Shown here piece after piece: positions 16,550 through 24,134 of a stretch of DNA of 64,000 nucleotides; the stretch's first letter is position 1; every line of letters begins with the position of its first letter. The translations under genes were made by a program, and so were the position numbers. Origin of the DNA: Dyadobacter fermentans (GTDB taxonomy: Bacteria > Bacteroidota > Bacteroidia > Cytophagales > Spirosomataceae); contig NZ_JAHXBN010000017.1 of the NCBI RefSeq assembly GCF_019924045.1, positions 186,001-250,000 on the forward strand, in the 5' to 3' direction. The notes under the pieces were generated by a model, which saw only the letters and a list, made by a program, of their open reading frames with translations, did not search any database and was not told the origin of the DNA.

Positions 16550-17662
16550 TCAATTTTCAGGAATACTTAGCTGGTAGCTTGTGCTGCGCCCGCCTCCGGA
16601 AGCGCTAAGGCATTGAATTTCTGCAAGGTGCTGCAAGTCGCGGGTGGCGGTAGCTTTGGAGGTTTTGGTGATCGACATGTATTTCCTGGCGGTCATACCG
16701 CCTTCGAAGCCATCCGGACCTGTTTCGAGCATTTTCTGGATCACTTTTGTTTCCCGTTCGTTGAGTAAATCTTTGAAATGATCGAAAAAGCGGGTTTTCT
16801 TCAATGTAAAATCCAGCACATTCCGCGTCTCAATTTGCGCGTCCACAATGGTTTGCGCAAAGTAGCGGATCCAATTGGTGATGTCGATGTGTTTTTGGGC
16901 GCTTTCCAGCGATTGGTAATACTTTTTGCGCTCTGCTTCGATCGTCCGGGAGAGGCTCAACATGACCGGCCGACCGATGGTTTGCGACAAGGCCTTTTCG
17001 GCGATCACGCGTCCGATCCGCCCGTTACCATCCTCGAAAGGGTGAATGGTTTCAAAATACAAATGCGCAATGGCAGAGCGTACGGGTGCTTTGTTGATTT
17101 CTTTCGGGCCTCCCGGGGCGGTTGCATTAAACCACTCGATAAATCGTGCCATTTCCGCAGGGACTCGCTCAGAGGGCGGTGCTTCGAAATGCACTTTTTC
17201 TTTGCCAATGGAGCCGGAGACGACTTGCATAGGGGCCGCATCCTTACGCCACGCGCCGGTGGTGATGGTCTTGCTGTCTTTAAGCAATGTTTGGTGCCAT
17301 GCAAAAAGCATTGCCTCCGTAAGCGGTTCCGCGTAGGAGTTGCGCGCGTTCACCATGAGCTCGGCGGCTCCCTGAGCTTTTCGGTCTTTTACCGGTTCCG
17401 GTTTTTGTGCAATTCCGAGGTTGTTTCTGATGGAAGAAACCACATCCTGCCGACTCAGAAATTCGCCCTCGATTTCCGACGTCTTGATTGCTTCGGCGAC
17501 GAGCGTGTTGATCAGCGTTTCCACTTGCAGTGCATCGGGCGCACCCTTCAAAATGCCGCTGATATGGCCCGTTTCTTCGGCAAAAAGAAACAGAATATCT
17601 TCCATACCGGTAAGGTCATACCGGAATTCGGGCCATTCACGATGTTGCCAAATGTAAGTCAT
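16550..17662 (-). CDS. Fic-domain protein with C-terminal winged helix
   Basis: 370-residue Fic family protein. The catalytic motif HPFEDGNGRIGR lies at residue ~207, intact for nucleotide transfer (AMPylation). The N-terminal helix carries TSEIEG at ~61-66, matching the inhibitory (S/T)xxxE(G/N) motif of class II Fic proteins, so activity is probably self-restrained. A DUF4172-type N-terminus precedes it. The C-terminal ~65 residues (KYMSITKTSKATATRDL) form a winged helix likely to bind DNA. Four copies of a GAGCCGA element lie at and before the start codon, one overlapping a TATATTTG promoter box, which suggests that the protein represses itself. The targets of modification are unknown. Confidence 0.9.
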   Translation of the reverse strand: MTYIWQHREWPEFRYDLTGMEDILFLFAEETGHISGILKGAPDALQVETLINTLVAEAIKTSEIEGEFLSRQDVVSSIRNNLGIAQKPEPVKDRKAQGAAELMVNARNSYAEPLTEAMLFAWHQTLLKDSKTITTGAWRKDAAPMQVVSGSIGKEKVHFEAPPSERVPAEMARFIEWFNATAPGGPKEINKAPVRSAIAHLYFETIHPFEDGNGRIGRVIAEKALSQTIGRPVMLSLSRTIEAERKKYYQSLESAQKHIDITNWIRYFAQTIVDAQIETRNVLDFTLKKTRFFDHFKDLLNERETKVIQKMLETGPDGFEGGMTARKYMSITKTSKATATRDLQHLAEIQCLSASGGGRSTSYQLSIPEN

Positions 17663-17738
17663 GAGCCGATTAAGAACGTTATTCGGCTCAAATATAGAAA
17701 AATTTTGAGCCGAATAACCGAGCTATTCGGCTCAAAAT
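17662..17738. promoter_or_regulatory. Repeated TTCGGCTCAAA operator in the Fic promoter
   Basis: Copies of one element occur in alternating orientation: ATTCGGCTCAAA at 17681-17692, TTTTGAGCCGAAT at 17703-17715, ATTCGGCTCAAAAT at 17725-17738, and a partial TGAGCCGA at 17662-17669 over the start codon. A minus-strand TATATTTG (-7 type, 17696-17689) is embedded in the first copy, so a bound protein would block polymerase. The Fic protein's own winged helix is the obvious candidate ligand. Confidence 0.7.
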
Positions 17739-17896
17739 GTCATAAGATTCTCATTATCAGTTGATATATCAGCATAGGCTGACAACACTTGACCACCCTG
17801 ATTTCTTTTTACAACAACGGTACAATACAAATTGACGGATTGGATCAGTTATTGCAGCGATTTTCTCGTAAACTTTGAGAAAACAAACTAACAGCT

Positions 17897-18631
17897 ATGA
17901 AAAGGATTGCGCAGATAACGGACATTCATTTGATGGAAGAGTGGTCGGCCAGGCATGGGGCCGATACGGATTCAAACCTGAAACTGATTTTGCAGGATGT
18001 CGGCGCGCGCGGGATCAGGGAGGTGATTTTTACGGGCGATATCGGGCATGCCGATGCGTATCAACGCTTTTTTGCATTGCTCAAAGACTTCCATTTTACG
18101 GTTATTCCAGGCAACCACGACACGTTTGCCGACATTAAACCGCATTATTTTCCAGAATACCTGAAAACGAAAGCTGAAATGTTTCATGCCACGGAGGACG
18201 AGTATTTTAAATATATTTTTCTGGATTCTTCGTCCGATTCCGTCAGTGAAATTCAGTTGCGATGGCTGGAAAATGAACTGGTTACGACAAAGCACGTGCT
18301 GCTATTTGTTCATCACCCTGTATTGCAGGTGCTTACTGCGGTGGATTTTAAATACCCATTGTTAAACCGCGATGCAGTGAAGGACGTGCTCGTACGCAGC
18401 GGGCGCGAGGTCACCGTTTTTTGCGGGCATTATCATACCGATGATTTTACCAAAGAAGAGAATATTACCCAATATGTAACTCCCGCAGCATCAGTCCAGA
18501 TGGAGAAGAACCCGCTGGAAATTGTAATCCACAGCCGGTATTACGGCTACCGCATTATAGACCTGGAAGGCCGGAAGGTCAGTACGCACGTCGTATTGAA
18601 TCACGGGAAGGGGTTTGATGTGGTCGATTAA
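17897..18631 (+). CDS. Calcineurin-like metallophosphoesterase
   Basis: 244 residues with all five metallophosphoesterase motifs in order: TDIHL (DxH), FTGDIGH (GDxxH), GNHD near residue 74, FVHHP near residue 135 and CGHYH near residue 174. The overall layout resembles class III cyclic-nucleotide phosphodiesterases (CpdA-like), but the substrate cannot be fixed from sequence. A start 22 bases upstream in another frame is a shadow. A bidirectional terminator follows a few bases after the stop. Confidence 0.87.
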   Translation: MKRIAQITDIHLMEEWSARHGADTDSNLKLILQDVGARGIREVIFTGDIGHADAYQRFFALLKDFHFTVIPGNHDTFADIKPHYFPEYLKTKAEMFHATEDEYFKYIFLDSSSDSVSEIQLRWLENELVTTKHVLLFVHHPVLQVLTAVDFKYPLLNRDAVKDVLVRSGREVTVFCGHYHTDDFTKEENITQYVTPAASVQMEKNPLEIVIHSRYYGYRIIDLEGRKVSTHVVLNHGKGFDVVD

Positions 18632-18635
18632 AGCA

Positions 18636-18665
18636 AAAGACCACGATCCTGAAACCGTGGCCTTT
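18636..18665. terminator. Terminator hairpin between convergent genes
   Basis: AAAGACCACG (18636-18645) pairs with CGTGGCCTTT (18656-18665) with one mismatch. A and T runs on the outer sides would let it end transcription from the phosphoesterase gene on + and the small gene on -. Confidence 0.65.
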
Positions 18666-18692
18666 ATACTTGCCCGCTTACACATTGCTCGC

Positions 18693-18944
18693 TTATGCCT
18701 TCGCGTGAGAGGACTCACGTTGGTAACGTTTCAGCATGCGGAGGAAACGTACCATCAAAAAACTGTTGTCAAGCGCATTGGCCGTGTTTTGTAAACCCAA
18801 ATTCCACTCGCTCGTGGGGCGGAGGTAGTGATGCAGCATATCAATGTAAAGCATTTCCACTTCCTCGATGTCAATATCGTTACTCAGCAAATCGTGGATA
18901 ATATCCTGTGCGCTCTGCGCTGACTCTGTTTGTTGATACTGCAT
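18693..18944 (-). CDS. Small orphan protein of unknown function (83 aa)
   Basis: Not recognised. The 83 residues are mostly helical and rich in acidic residues in the first half (NDIDIEEVEMLYIDML), with a basic C-terminus (FLRMLKRYQRESSHAK). Its second half resembles, weakly, the 79-residue protein encoded near 52.8 kb: both have an L(Y/W) helix, a charged turn and an SF..(L/V).F motif before a basic end. Support for being real comes from the terminator behind it and the structured leader in front of it (perfect 19-bp inverted repeat at 18969-19060). Confidence 0.55.
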   Translation of the reverse strand: MQYQQTESAQSAQDIIHDLLSNDIDIEEVEMLYIDMLHHYLRPTSEWNLGLQNTANALDNSFLMVRFLRMLKRYQRESSHAKA

Positions 18945-18968
18945 AATGACTGTTAAAGATCGTTATGC

Positions 18969-19060
18969 GCAGCAAAGAACGGTGCCGCACCTGCCGTTGC
19001 TCACCTCATCACTAAGGAATGGACCAGAACCATTACGACTACGGCACCGTTCTTTGCTGC
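18969..19060. repeat. Perfect 19-bp inverted repeat in the leader of the small gene
   Basis: GCAGCAAAGAACGGTGCCG at 18969-18987 is exactly inverted at 19042-19060, enclosing 54 bases. On the - strand it lies 25-116 bases before the ATG of the 83-residue gene. On the - strand a 26-codon valine-rich reading frame (19081-19001) runs through the first arm and loop; on the + strand a short frame starting at 19020 carries consecutive His/Tyr/Asp codons. There is no U-run on the - strand side, so this is not a simple terminator. It may be an attenuator or a small RNA. Confidence 0.75.
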
Positions 19061-19534
19061 AATAAAAAAACTGACAGCCATTTTAAATGCCTGGGACAGT
19101 ATGCCATAAAATTCTAAGTCCGATAATGATGATTTGAGCGTCACAAACTTATATGCATTAACTGCCGCTTACAACTGTTCTACACGCCCAAAACGCCATA
19201 ACATATCAAGTGGCTGGTATCAATGAGCCTTCGTTGCGCAGGCTGGCATATATTGGCACTGGCGCGCTCTTACGCGTAGGTGGTTCGGGGGCGCTGGGGG
19301 TGTTTGGTGGGCTTTTGGGGCACCCGGGACTGAAGGCCCGGGTTAAAGAATCGGACGTGCCTCCGGCACTTAGGTCGGCAACTTCCTTTGTATTTATGCC
19401 GGTTACTAATTGCTTTGTTTAATAATGCATTGATTTTTAGGTAATTCGCAGTCGGATGTCGCTTTTTTACAATACACGCTTTCAGAATAACCCTAGTTTT
19501 GTGGCGTCAATAGGAAAAGCCCTTTTCACAAACG
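19061..19534. other. Intergenic stretch without a convincing gene
   Basis: About 470 bases between the leader hairpin and the AraC regulator. It contains a GC-rich hairpin (ACCCGGG at 19322-19328 with CCCGGGT at 19337-19343) and, near its end, TAGTTTTG at 19494-19501, a possible -7 box for the AraC gene. A 70-codon + strand frame at 19210-19422 has low-complexity glycine/valine content and no recognisable features. Confidence 0.5.
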
Positions 19535-20374
19535 ATGAGCTCAGGTTATCAGGAATTTAAACCATCTGCCGAATTACAGCCCTATGTGGAGTGCTACTGG
19601 CTACACCGGTTCGAAACGGTGGGCGAGCGCGAGTCGCCCGTACAGCGCTGCATGCCGTTCGGGACGTTGGAGTTGATCCTGCATCTGGATGATAACCGAT
19701 GCAATGCGTTTTTCGACGGGCAATGGGAGAGGTTGCCGTCCGCATTCCTGGTCGGTTTGTATCGCGATGCCGTGCAATGGAAAACAGTCGGGTCGTGCAG
19801 GAAATTCGGAATACGGTTGCGCCCCGAAAGTGCGCTGGAATTGTTCCGCATACCGATAGCCCCGCTCTTCAACCAGTTTACAGATGTCGAAAGCTGTTTC
19901 GGAAGCGAGATAAACCGACTAGTGGATGACGTATATGGCGTACAGGACACGGAGGAGGTCGTTCGCATTACGGAGGCGTTCCTGTTCGGGCTTTTGAAAA
20001 ATACCCGCTCTAAAGAGCATCCTATTTCACAAGCGACGCGGCTGATCCGCCAAACGCAGGGCAGGCTGTCCATCGACGCATTGAGCGAAAATTTGTACAT
20101 CAGCAAACGGCAGTTGGAAAGGATTTTTAAGGATCATTACGGCACCACACCGAAGCTATACCAACGTATTATCCGGTTCAGGAATGCTTATGAATCGTTT
20201 TGCAGCATGTCGTCGACGCCCAACTGGGCCGAGGTTTCTTACAAATTCGGCTATTCCGACCAAGCGCATTTCATCCGTGATTTCAAAGAATTTACCCAGG
20301 AAGTGCCAACCAATATATTTCAAGACCGATACCAGTATTTCAGGCTGCCCGACAAGCAGGTGCGGTTCGCCTGA
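19535..20374 (+). CDS. AraC-family transcriptional regulator
   Basis: 279 residues with an N-terminal sensor domain of the DUF6597 type (LQPYVECYWLHRF, MPFGTLELILHL, PSAFLVGL) and a C-terminal AraC double helix-turn-helix (about 180-265). The first HTH is around LSIDALSENLYISKRQLERI and the second around AEVSYKFGYSDQAHFIRDF, followed by the usual FTQ..P. The ligand is unknown. It is 31 bases upstream of, and co-directional with, a cytochrome c gene, which is the likeliest neighbouring target. Confidence 0.88.
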   Translation: MSSGYQEFKPSAELQPYVECYWLHRFETVGERESPVQRCMPFGTLELILHLDDNRCNAFFDGQWERLPSAFLVGLYRDAVQWKTVGSCRKFGIRLRPESALELFRIPIAPLFNQFTDVESCFGSEINRLVDDVYGVQDTEEVVRITEAFLFGLLKNTRSKEHPISQATRLIRQTQGRLSIDALSENLYISKRQLERIFKDHYGTTPKLYQRIIRFRNAYESFCSMSSTPNWAEVSYKFGYSDQAHFIRDFKEFTQEVPTNIFQDRYQYFRLPDKQVRFA

Positions 20375-20405
20375 TCCCAGTTTTTAACTTTAAAATCTAT
20401 TTACC

Positions 20406-21020
20406 ATGAAGCTTGTTTATTTGGCTGCTTCGGCGGCTGTATGGTCCATTTGTGCTTTCACAAAACAGCCCGAAGCGCCCAAAAAAGGGGTGCTTGCCCC
20501 TTCGGAAACAGTGTCCAGGTCATCCCAAACGGTTGCCGATTCGAAGGACGATGTTGTGAAAAGAGGGCAGTACCTGGTTACCATCATGGGATGCGCGGAT
20601 TGCCACGCTCCTAAGAAAATGACGGCGCAGGGGCCTGCACCGGATATGGACCGCTTCTTGTCGGGGCACAATAGCGCTCAGCCGCTGGGTACTTTTGATA
20701 AAAGCATTCTCAAAACCGGCGAATGGGTGGTGTTCAATGGCCAAAGCACCGCTTTCGCAGGTCCGTGGGGAATGTCGTTCGCAGCTAACCTGACGCCCGA
20801 CGAGACCGGGATTGGTAACTGGACGTTCGAGCAGTTCGATACCGCCATGCGCAAAGGGAAGTTCAAAGGTCTCGAAAACAGCCGTCCGCTCATGCCGCCT
20901 ATGCCGTGGTTCAACTATGTGAATATGGCCGACGGCGATATGCGAGCGATTTTCGCATACCTGAAATCCATCAAACCGGTTTCCAACGTAGTACCATCGT
21001 ACATTCCGCCGGCGCCCTGA
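20406..21020 (+). CDS. Exported c-type cytochrome
   Basis: 204 residues with an N-terminal signal sequence (LVYLAASAAVWSICAF) and one haem-binding CxxCH motif (CADCH near residue 64) within GQYLVTIMGCADCHAPK. A distal methionine ligand is likely in SRPLMPPMPW near residue 160. The layout matches the single-haem cytochrome c domains attached to periplasmic dehydrogenases. No dehydrogenase lies next to it, so its partner is unknown. It follows the AraC regulator closely. Confidence 0.87.
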   Translation: MKLVYLAASAAVWSICAFTKQPEAPKKGVLAPSETVSRSSQTVADSKDDVVKRGQYLVTIMGCADCHAPKKMTAQGPAPDMDRFLSGHNSAQPLGTFDKSILKTGEWVVFNGQSTAFAGPWGMSFAANLTPDETGIGNWTFEQFDTAMRKGKFKGLENSRPLMPPMPWFNYVNMADGDMRAIFAYLKSIKPVSNVVPSYIPPAP

Positions 21021-21025
21021 GTGCG

Positions 21026-21322
21026 TTACGGCTGTTTGACGGTCATCACTTTTAGTACCGAATCCTCTTTTAAATAGAGATATTGTTCGCGGGTCTGGTC
21101 GGCCATGTAGGCAGCCAGGTCCGCCTCCGATTCGAAACTCACCAAATGTACTTCATAAGGCGCGTCCAGCTCGCCTTCGATCAACTGCTCCTGGCTCGTA
21201 CGCAGCCTCAGGAGCAGTTTTCCGTTGTATTGCGGTATCAGCGGCAGCACCAGCGACTCGAATTGCTGGAAAATTTCTTCCTTACCCTCTTTGATATAGA
21301 CAAATTGTGTGATCGTTACCAT
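21026..21322 (-). CDS. Small dimeric alpha/beta-barrel protein (DUF1330/ABM-like)
   Basis: 98 residues with the beta-alpha-beta pattern of ferredoxin-like proteins: ITQFVYIKEGKEEIFQQFE, then YEVHLVSFESEADLAAYMAD. This resembles the DUF1330 and antibiotic-biosynthesis-monooxygenase groups, which form dimeric barrels. No catalytic residues can be assigned. It converges on the cytochrome gene with five bases between the stops. Confidence 0.6.
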   Translation of the reverse strand: MVTITQFVYIKEGKEEIFQQFESLVLPLIPQYNGKLLLRLRTSQEQLIEGELDAPYEVHLVSFESEADLAAYMADQTREQYLYLKEDSVLKVMTVKQP

Positions 21323-21408
21323 GGTCGTCCGGCTGTTTTGTTGCCCAATCTCGAAAAGAATTCATATTCGCTGCAACATTCATATTTGAAATATCCTCTT
21401 TGAACCAA

Positions 21409-21451
21409 ATTGATGGCCATCAATATAAGGAATGGGAAGGCTCTTCCCATT
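21409..21451. promoter_or_regulatory. Two adjacent perfect dyads upstream of a secreted-protein gene
   Basis: ATTGATGGCCATCAAT (21409-21424) is a perfect 16-bp palindrome. Six bases on, AATGGGAAG-GCT-CTTCCCATT (21431-21451) is a perfect 9-bp inverted repeat. They lie 50-90 bases before the start of the gene at 21501 and are followed by a T-rich run, so operator or leader hairpin are both possible. Confidence 0.5.
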
Positions 21452-21500
21452 GAGTACTTTTTGTGTTTTTGTTCAAAAAATATTCCACCCCTTGATAGCC

Positions 21501-22199
21501 ATGAAAACGAAAAGAATCCACTTTGCCCTTTTGTTGGCGCCGGCCCTCTGGCTGGCCAACTTTGTGCCGACCACGGCGCAGCGTGCCTCCGGGCAGCTGG
21601 CCGCCGGGCAGCTCGCCGCCGGGCAGTCGTATGTAGAATCCGACAAAGGTTACTGGCAGGTCCACACCGATCCGAACTCCCGTAACACTGTGGTGCAGTT
21701 CTTCGACGGCAGTAACCAATTGTTGTACCAGGAGTCGATGGCGCGCAAGTATGTTAAGCTATCGAAGCGGAATGTCAGGCTTTTTGATGATCTGCTGGCC
21801 AAATTGATGGCGCGTGAATTGTTGTCCGAAAAAGTGAAAGCCTACGATATCGTCGCCGATAGCCGAACAGATTACCGCAGTGCGTCGGAGCCGGAATGGG
21901 CAGCGCCGAGCGTGAATGTGAAAACTGCCATGTCGAATGTGTATGTGGTGCAAAAGGGAAAAATGAAAGTTATTCTCAAAAATCCCGCGCAGGAATCATA
22001 CGATATCCGCATTATTGACAGCGAACTCCGCACGATTTACCATGAACAAGTTAAAGACCTCAGTTACGGACGTTGGTTTGATGTGTCGAAACTAGTGGAG
22101 GGGACTTATAGCGTACATATCGCCAGTCCGAGGAAGAAATTGAACTACAAGTTGGTGGTCGATGATTTCCTGGGCTATCGGCTTGAAGATTTAAAATGA
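21501..22199 (+). CDS. Secreted protein of unknown function with AAGQL repeats
   Basis: 232 residues, start chosen at the ATG giving a standard signal peptide (FALLLAPALWLANFVPTTAQ). Right after the predicted cleavage site lie three near-identical five-residue repeats (ASGQL, AAGQL, AAGQS) encoded by a 15-bp tandem repeat. The remainder has no recognised domain. The last ~80 residues (MKVILKNPAQESYDIRI, YSVHIASPRKK) read like a beta-sandwich tail. An upstream in-frame start at 21432 would place 23 unrelated residues before the signal and is rejected. A strong terminator follows. Confidence 0.65.
   Translation: MKTKRIHFALLLAPALWLANFVPTTAQRASGQLAAGQLAAGQSYVESDKGYWQVHTDPNSRNTVVQFFDGSNQLLYQESMARKYVKLSKRNVRLFDDLLAKLMARELLSEKVKAYDIVADSRTDYRSASEPEWAAPSVNVKTAMSNVYVVQKGKMKVILKNPAQESYDIRIIDSELRTIYHEQVKDLSYGRWFDVSKLVEGTYSVHIASPRKKLNYKLVVDDFLGYRLEDLK
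21585..21629 (+). repeat. Three 15-bp tandem repeats in coding sequence
   Basis: Units GCCTCCGGGCAGCTG, GCCGCCGGGCAGCTC and GCCGCCGGGCAGTCG follow each other directly. The unit length is a multiple of three, so copy-number change would alter the length of the mature N-terminus but not the frame. Confidence 0.85.
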
Positions 22200-22230
22200 T
22201 GTTGTAGTCAGATTTGTGAATCGCAAAATG

Positions 22231-22257
22231 GCCTCCGGTTTCCGGGGGCTTTTTTTG
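22231..22257 (+). terminator. Intrinsic terminator
   Basis: GCCTCCGG pairs with CCGGGGGC (one G-T pair) around a TTT loop, followed directly by seven T. It lies 31 bases after the secreted-protein stop. Confidence 0.85.
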
Positions 22258-22295
22258 GGTGGCAAGGGGTATTGTTTATGTCAAACACATTAATT

Positions 22296-22314
22296 TACTT
22301 TGCAGTACAAAGTA
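22296..22314. promoter_or_regulatory. TACTTTG-N5-CAAAGTA dyad before the radical SAM operon
   Basis: Perfect 7-bp arms (22296-22302 and 22308-22314) around CAGTA lie 17 bases before the radical SAM start codon, where a repressor would overlap the transcription start. The regulator is not encoded next to it. Confidence 0.5.
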
Positions 22315-22330
22315 CTTTTAAAAATGTGCT

Positions 22331-23767
22331 ATGAAAGTAAAAATGATCCTGCCGGCCCTGACAGAAGCGGAGAGCCCGCTGTGGAGGCCGATCAAGTATT
22401 CGTTGTTTCCGCCTCTGGGGCTGGCCACGCTGGCGGCCTATCTTTCGCCCGAAGACGAGATCGATCTGCAAGACCAGCATGTGGAGGCACTTCGCCTGGA
22501 CGACACGCCGGATCTGGTAGTCATTCAGGTTTACATTACCAATGCTTTCAGGGCGTACGGCATCGCGGATACGTATCGGAAAAAGGGGAGCTATGTTATT
22601 TTGGGCGGCTTGCATGTTACTTCACTCCCGCACGAGGCCATGGTACATGCCGACAGCATTTTCATTGGCCCTGGGGAGGACACGTTTCCGCAGTTTCTGG
22701 CAGATTTCAAAAACCGCACTCCCAAGCAGATTTACACATCGACCGTGAGAACACTGGACGGAATACCACCCATTCGCCGGGACCTCATCAAGCGCAACCT
22801 GTACCTTGTACCCAATTCCATTGTCGTCACCAGGGGATGCCCGCACCATTGCAGCTTCTGTTACAAAGACGCGTTTTTTGAAGGTGGAAAGAATTTTTAT
22901 ACCCAACTGGTCGACGACGCGCTCGCGGAAATTGACCGGTTGCCCGGGCGGCATTTGTATTTCCTGGACGACCATCTGCTGGGCAATGCGAAATTTGCCG
23001 AGTCGCTGTTTGAGGGAATGCGGGGAATGAACCGCGTGTTCCAGGGAGCTTCCACGGTGGATGCCATATTAAGAGGAAATCTGATCGAAAAAGCTGCCGA
23101 GGCGGGTTTGAGAAGCCTTTTTGTAGGTTTTGAAACATTCTCACCCGAAAACCTGAAACAGAGTAATAAGAAGCAAAACCTGGAAAAGGATTATGTAAAA
23201 GCGGTGAACCGGCTGCATTCCCTGGGGATTATGATCAACGGAAGCTTTGTATTTGGATTGGACGAGGATGACGGCGATGTGTTCAAGCGGACCGTCGAAT
23301 GGGGCGTTAACCACGGTATCACCACTTCGACCTATCATATATTGACGCCTTATCCCGGTACGGAATTGTACAAAAACATGGAAACTGCCGGGAGAATACT
23401 GACCCGTAACTGGGACCGGTACGACACCCGGCATGTGGTGTACAAAACCATGGGGCTTAGTGCCGAGGCACTCGAAAAGGGCTATTGGTGGGCTTATGAC
23501 GCATTTTATAGTTGGAAAAACATATTCAAATCAAGCTTTCAGCATGACTCCGTGAAGCATATTGCCAAGCACTTTTTGTATACGGGCGGCTGGAAAAAGT
23601 TTGAGCCGCTTTGGAATTTTATCATTAAAACGGAAGGGCTGAATGCCATGCTGCCGTTGCTGGAATCTATATTGTCGAAGGTGAAACCGCGAAGTGCCGG
23701 TGAAAATAAACCCGATCGCCCTGAGTTAGTCAGACCAGAACCGTTAATCCTGCATGGAAATGTTTAA
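22331..23767 (+). CDS. B12-binding-type radical SAM enzyme
   Basis: 478 residues. The N-terminal ~140 residues have the Rossmann-like pattern of cobalamin-binding domains (PPLGLATLAAYL, DLVVIQVYI, GSYVILGGLHVT, GPGEDTFP), though the DxHxxG cobalt-ligand motif is not seen. The radical SAM domain follows with the cluster motif RGCPHHCSFCYK (CxxxCxxC) near residue 170, then FLDDHLLGN, GFETFSPENL and FGLDEDD. Relatives include P-methyltransferases, ring-forming enzymes and many of unknown function. A C-terminal ~100-residue helical tail has no recognised family. It overlaps the DUF2809 gene by 14 bases and probably shares its operon. Confidence 0.85.
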   Translation: MKVKMILPALTEAESPLWRPIKYSLFPPLGLATLAAYLSPEDEIDLQDQHVEALRLDDTPDLVVIQVYITNAFRAYGIADTYRKKGSYVILGGLHVTSLPHEAMVHADSIFIGPGEDTFPQFLADFKNRTPKQIYTSTVRTLDGIPPIRRDLIKRNLYLVPNSIVVTRGCPHHCSFCYKDAFFEGGKNFYTQLVDDALAEIDRLPGRHLYFLDDHLLGNAKFAESLFEGMRGMNRVFQGASTVDAILRGNLIEKAAEAGLRSLFVGFETFSPENLKQSNKKQNLEKDYVKAVNRLHSLGIMINGSFVFGLDEDDGDVFKRTVEWGVNHGITTSTYHILTPYPGTELYKNMETAGRILTRNWDRYDTRHVVYKTMGLSAEALEKGYWWAYDAFYSWKNIFKSSFQHDSVKHIAKHFLYTGGWKKFEPLWNFIIKTEGLNAMLPLLESILSKVKPRSAGENKPDRPELVRPEPLILHGNV

Positions 23768-24134
23768 AATGAATTATTTAACTGCTGCATTAGTGATTTT
23801 CGTGCTTGAAGTATTGATTGCCTTGTATGTGCATGACGACTTTGTGCGGCCGTGGGGTGGAGATGTGCTGGTGGTCGTGTTACTGTATTGCTTTGTGCGC
23901 GGTGTTACCCGGTTGAATGTACTGTCGGCGGCATTGGCGGTTTGGGTATTTGCCTGCTTTATCGAATCGTTGCAATACCTGCAAATCGTCAGGGTACTCG
24001 GCTTGGAAGGCAATGCATTTGCCCGGACGATCATCGGGACGACCTTTTCATGGTCGGATATCGTTGCTTATACATTGGGCATTGTGTTGGTGGTAGGAGT
24101 AGAATTGGTCATGAGCAAAAGGCAAGCGGTATGA
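23754..24134 (+). CDS. DUF2809 small membrane protein
   Basis: 126 residues with four predicted helices and the family pattern FVRPWGGDVLVVVLLY near residue 30 and IGTTFSWSDIVAYTLG near residue 92. The function of DUF2809 is unknown. The start may be here or at the ATG 15 bases downstream (MNYLTAA). It overlaps the radical SAM gene by 14 bases and the next gene by four (ATGA), so all three are probably translated together. Confidence 0.82.
   Translation: MEMFKMNYLTAALVIFVLEVLIALYVHDDFVRPWGGDVLVVVLLYCFVRGVTRLNVLSAALAVWVFACFIESLQYLQIVRVLGLEGNAFARTIIGTTFSWSDIVAYTLGIVLVVGVELVMSKRQAV

Noticed and set aside
16778..17764. Long + strand reading frame opposite the Fic gene
   Set aside because: The minus strand encodes intact Fic motifs; the + frame also overlaps the promoter operators.
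19001..19081. 26-codon valine-rich - strand frame in the leader of the small gene
   Set aside because: Too short to call as a gene without translation evidence; reported only as part of the hairpin finding.
19210..19422. 70-codon + strand reading frame
   Set aside because: Low-complexity glycine/valine content, no ribosome binding site and no recognisable domain; described as intergenic.
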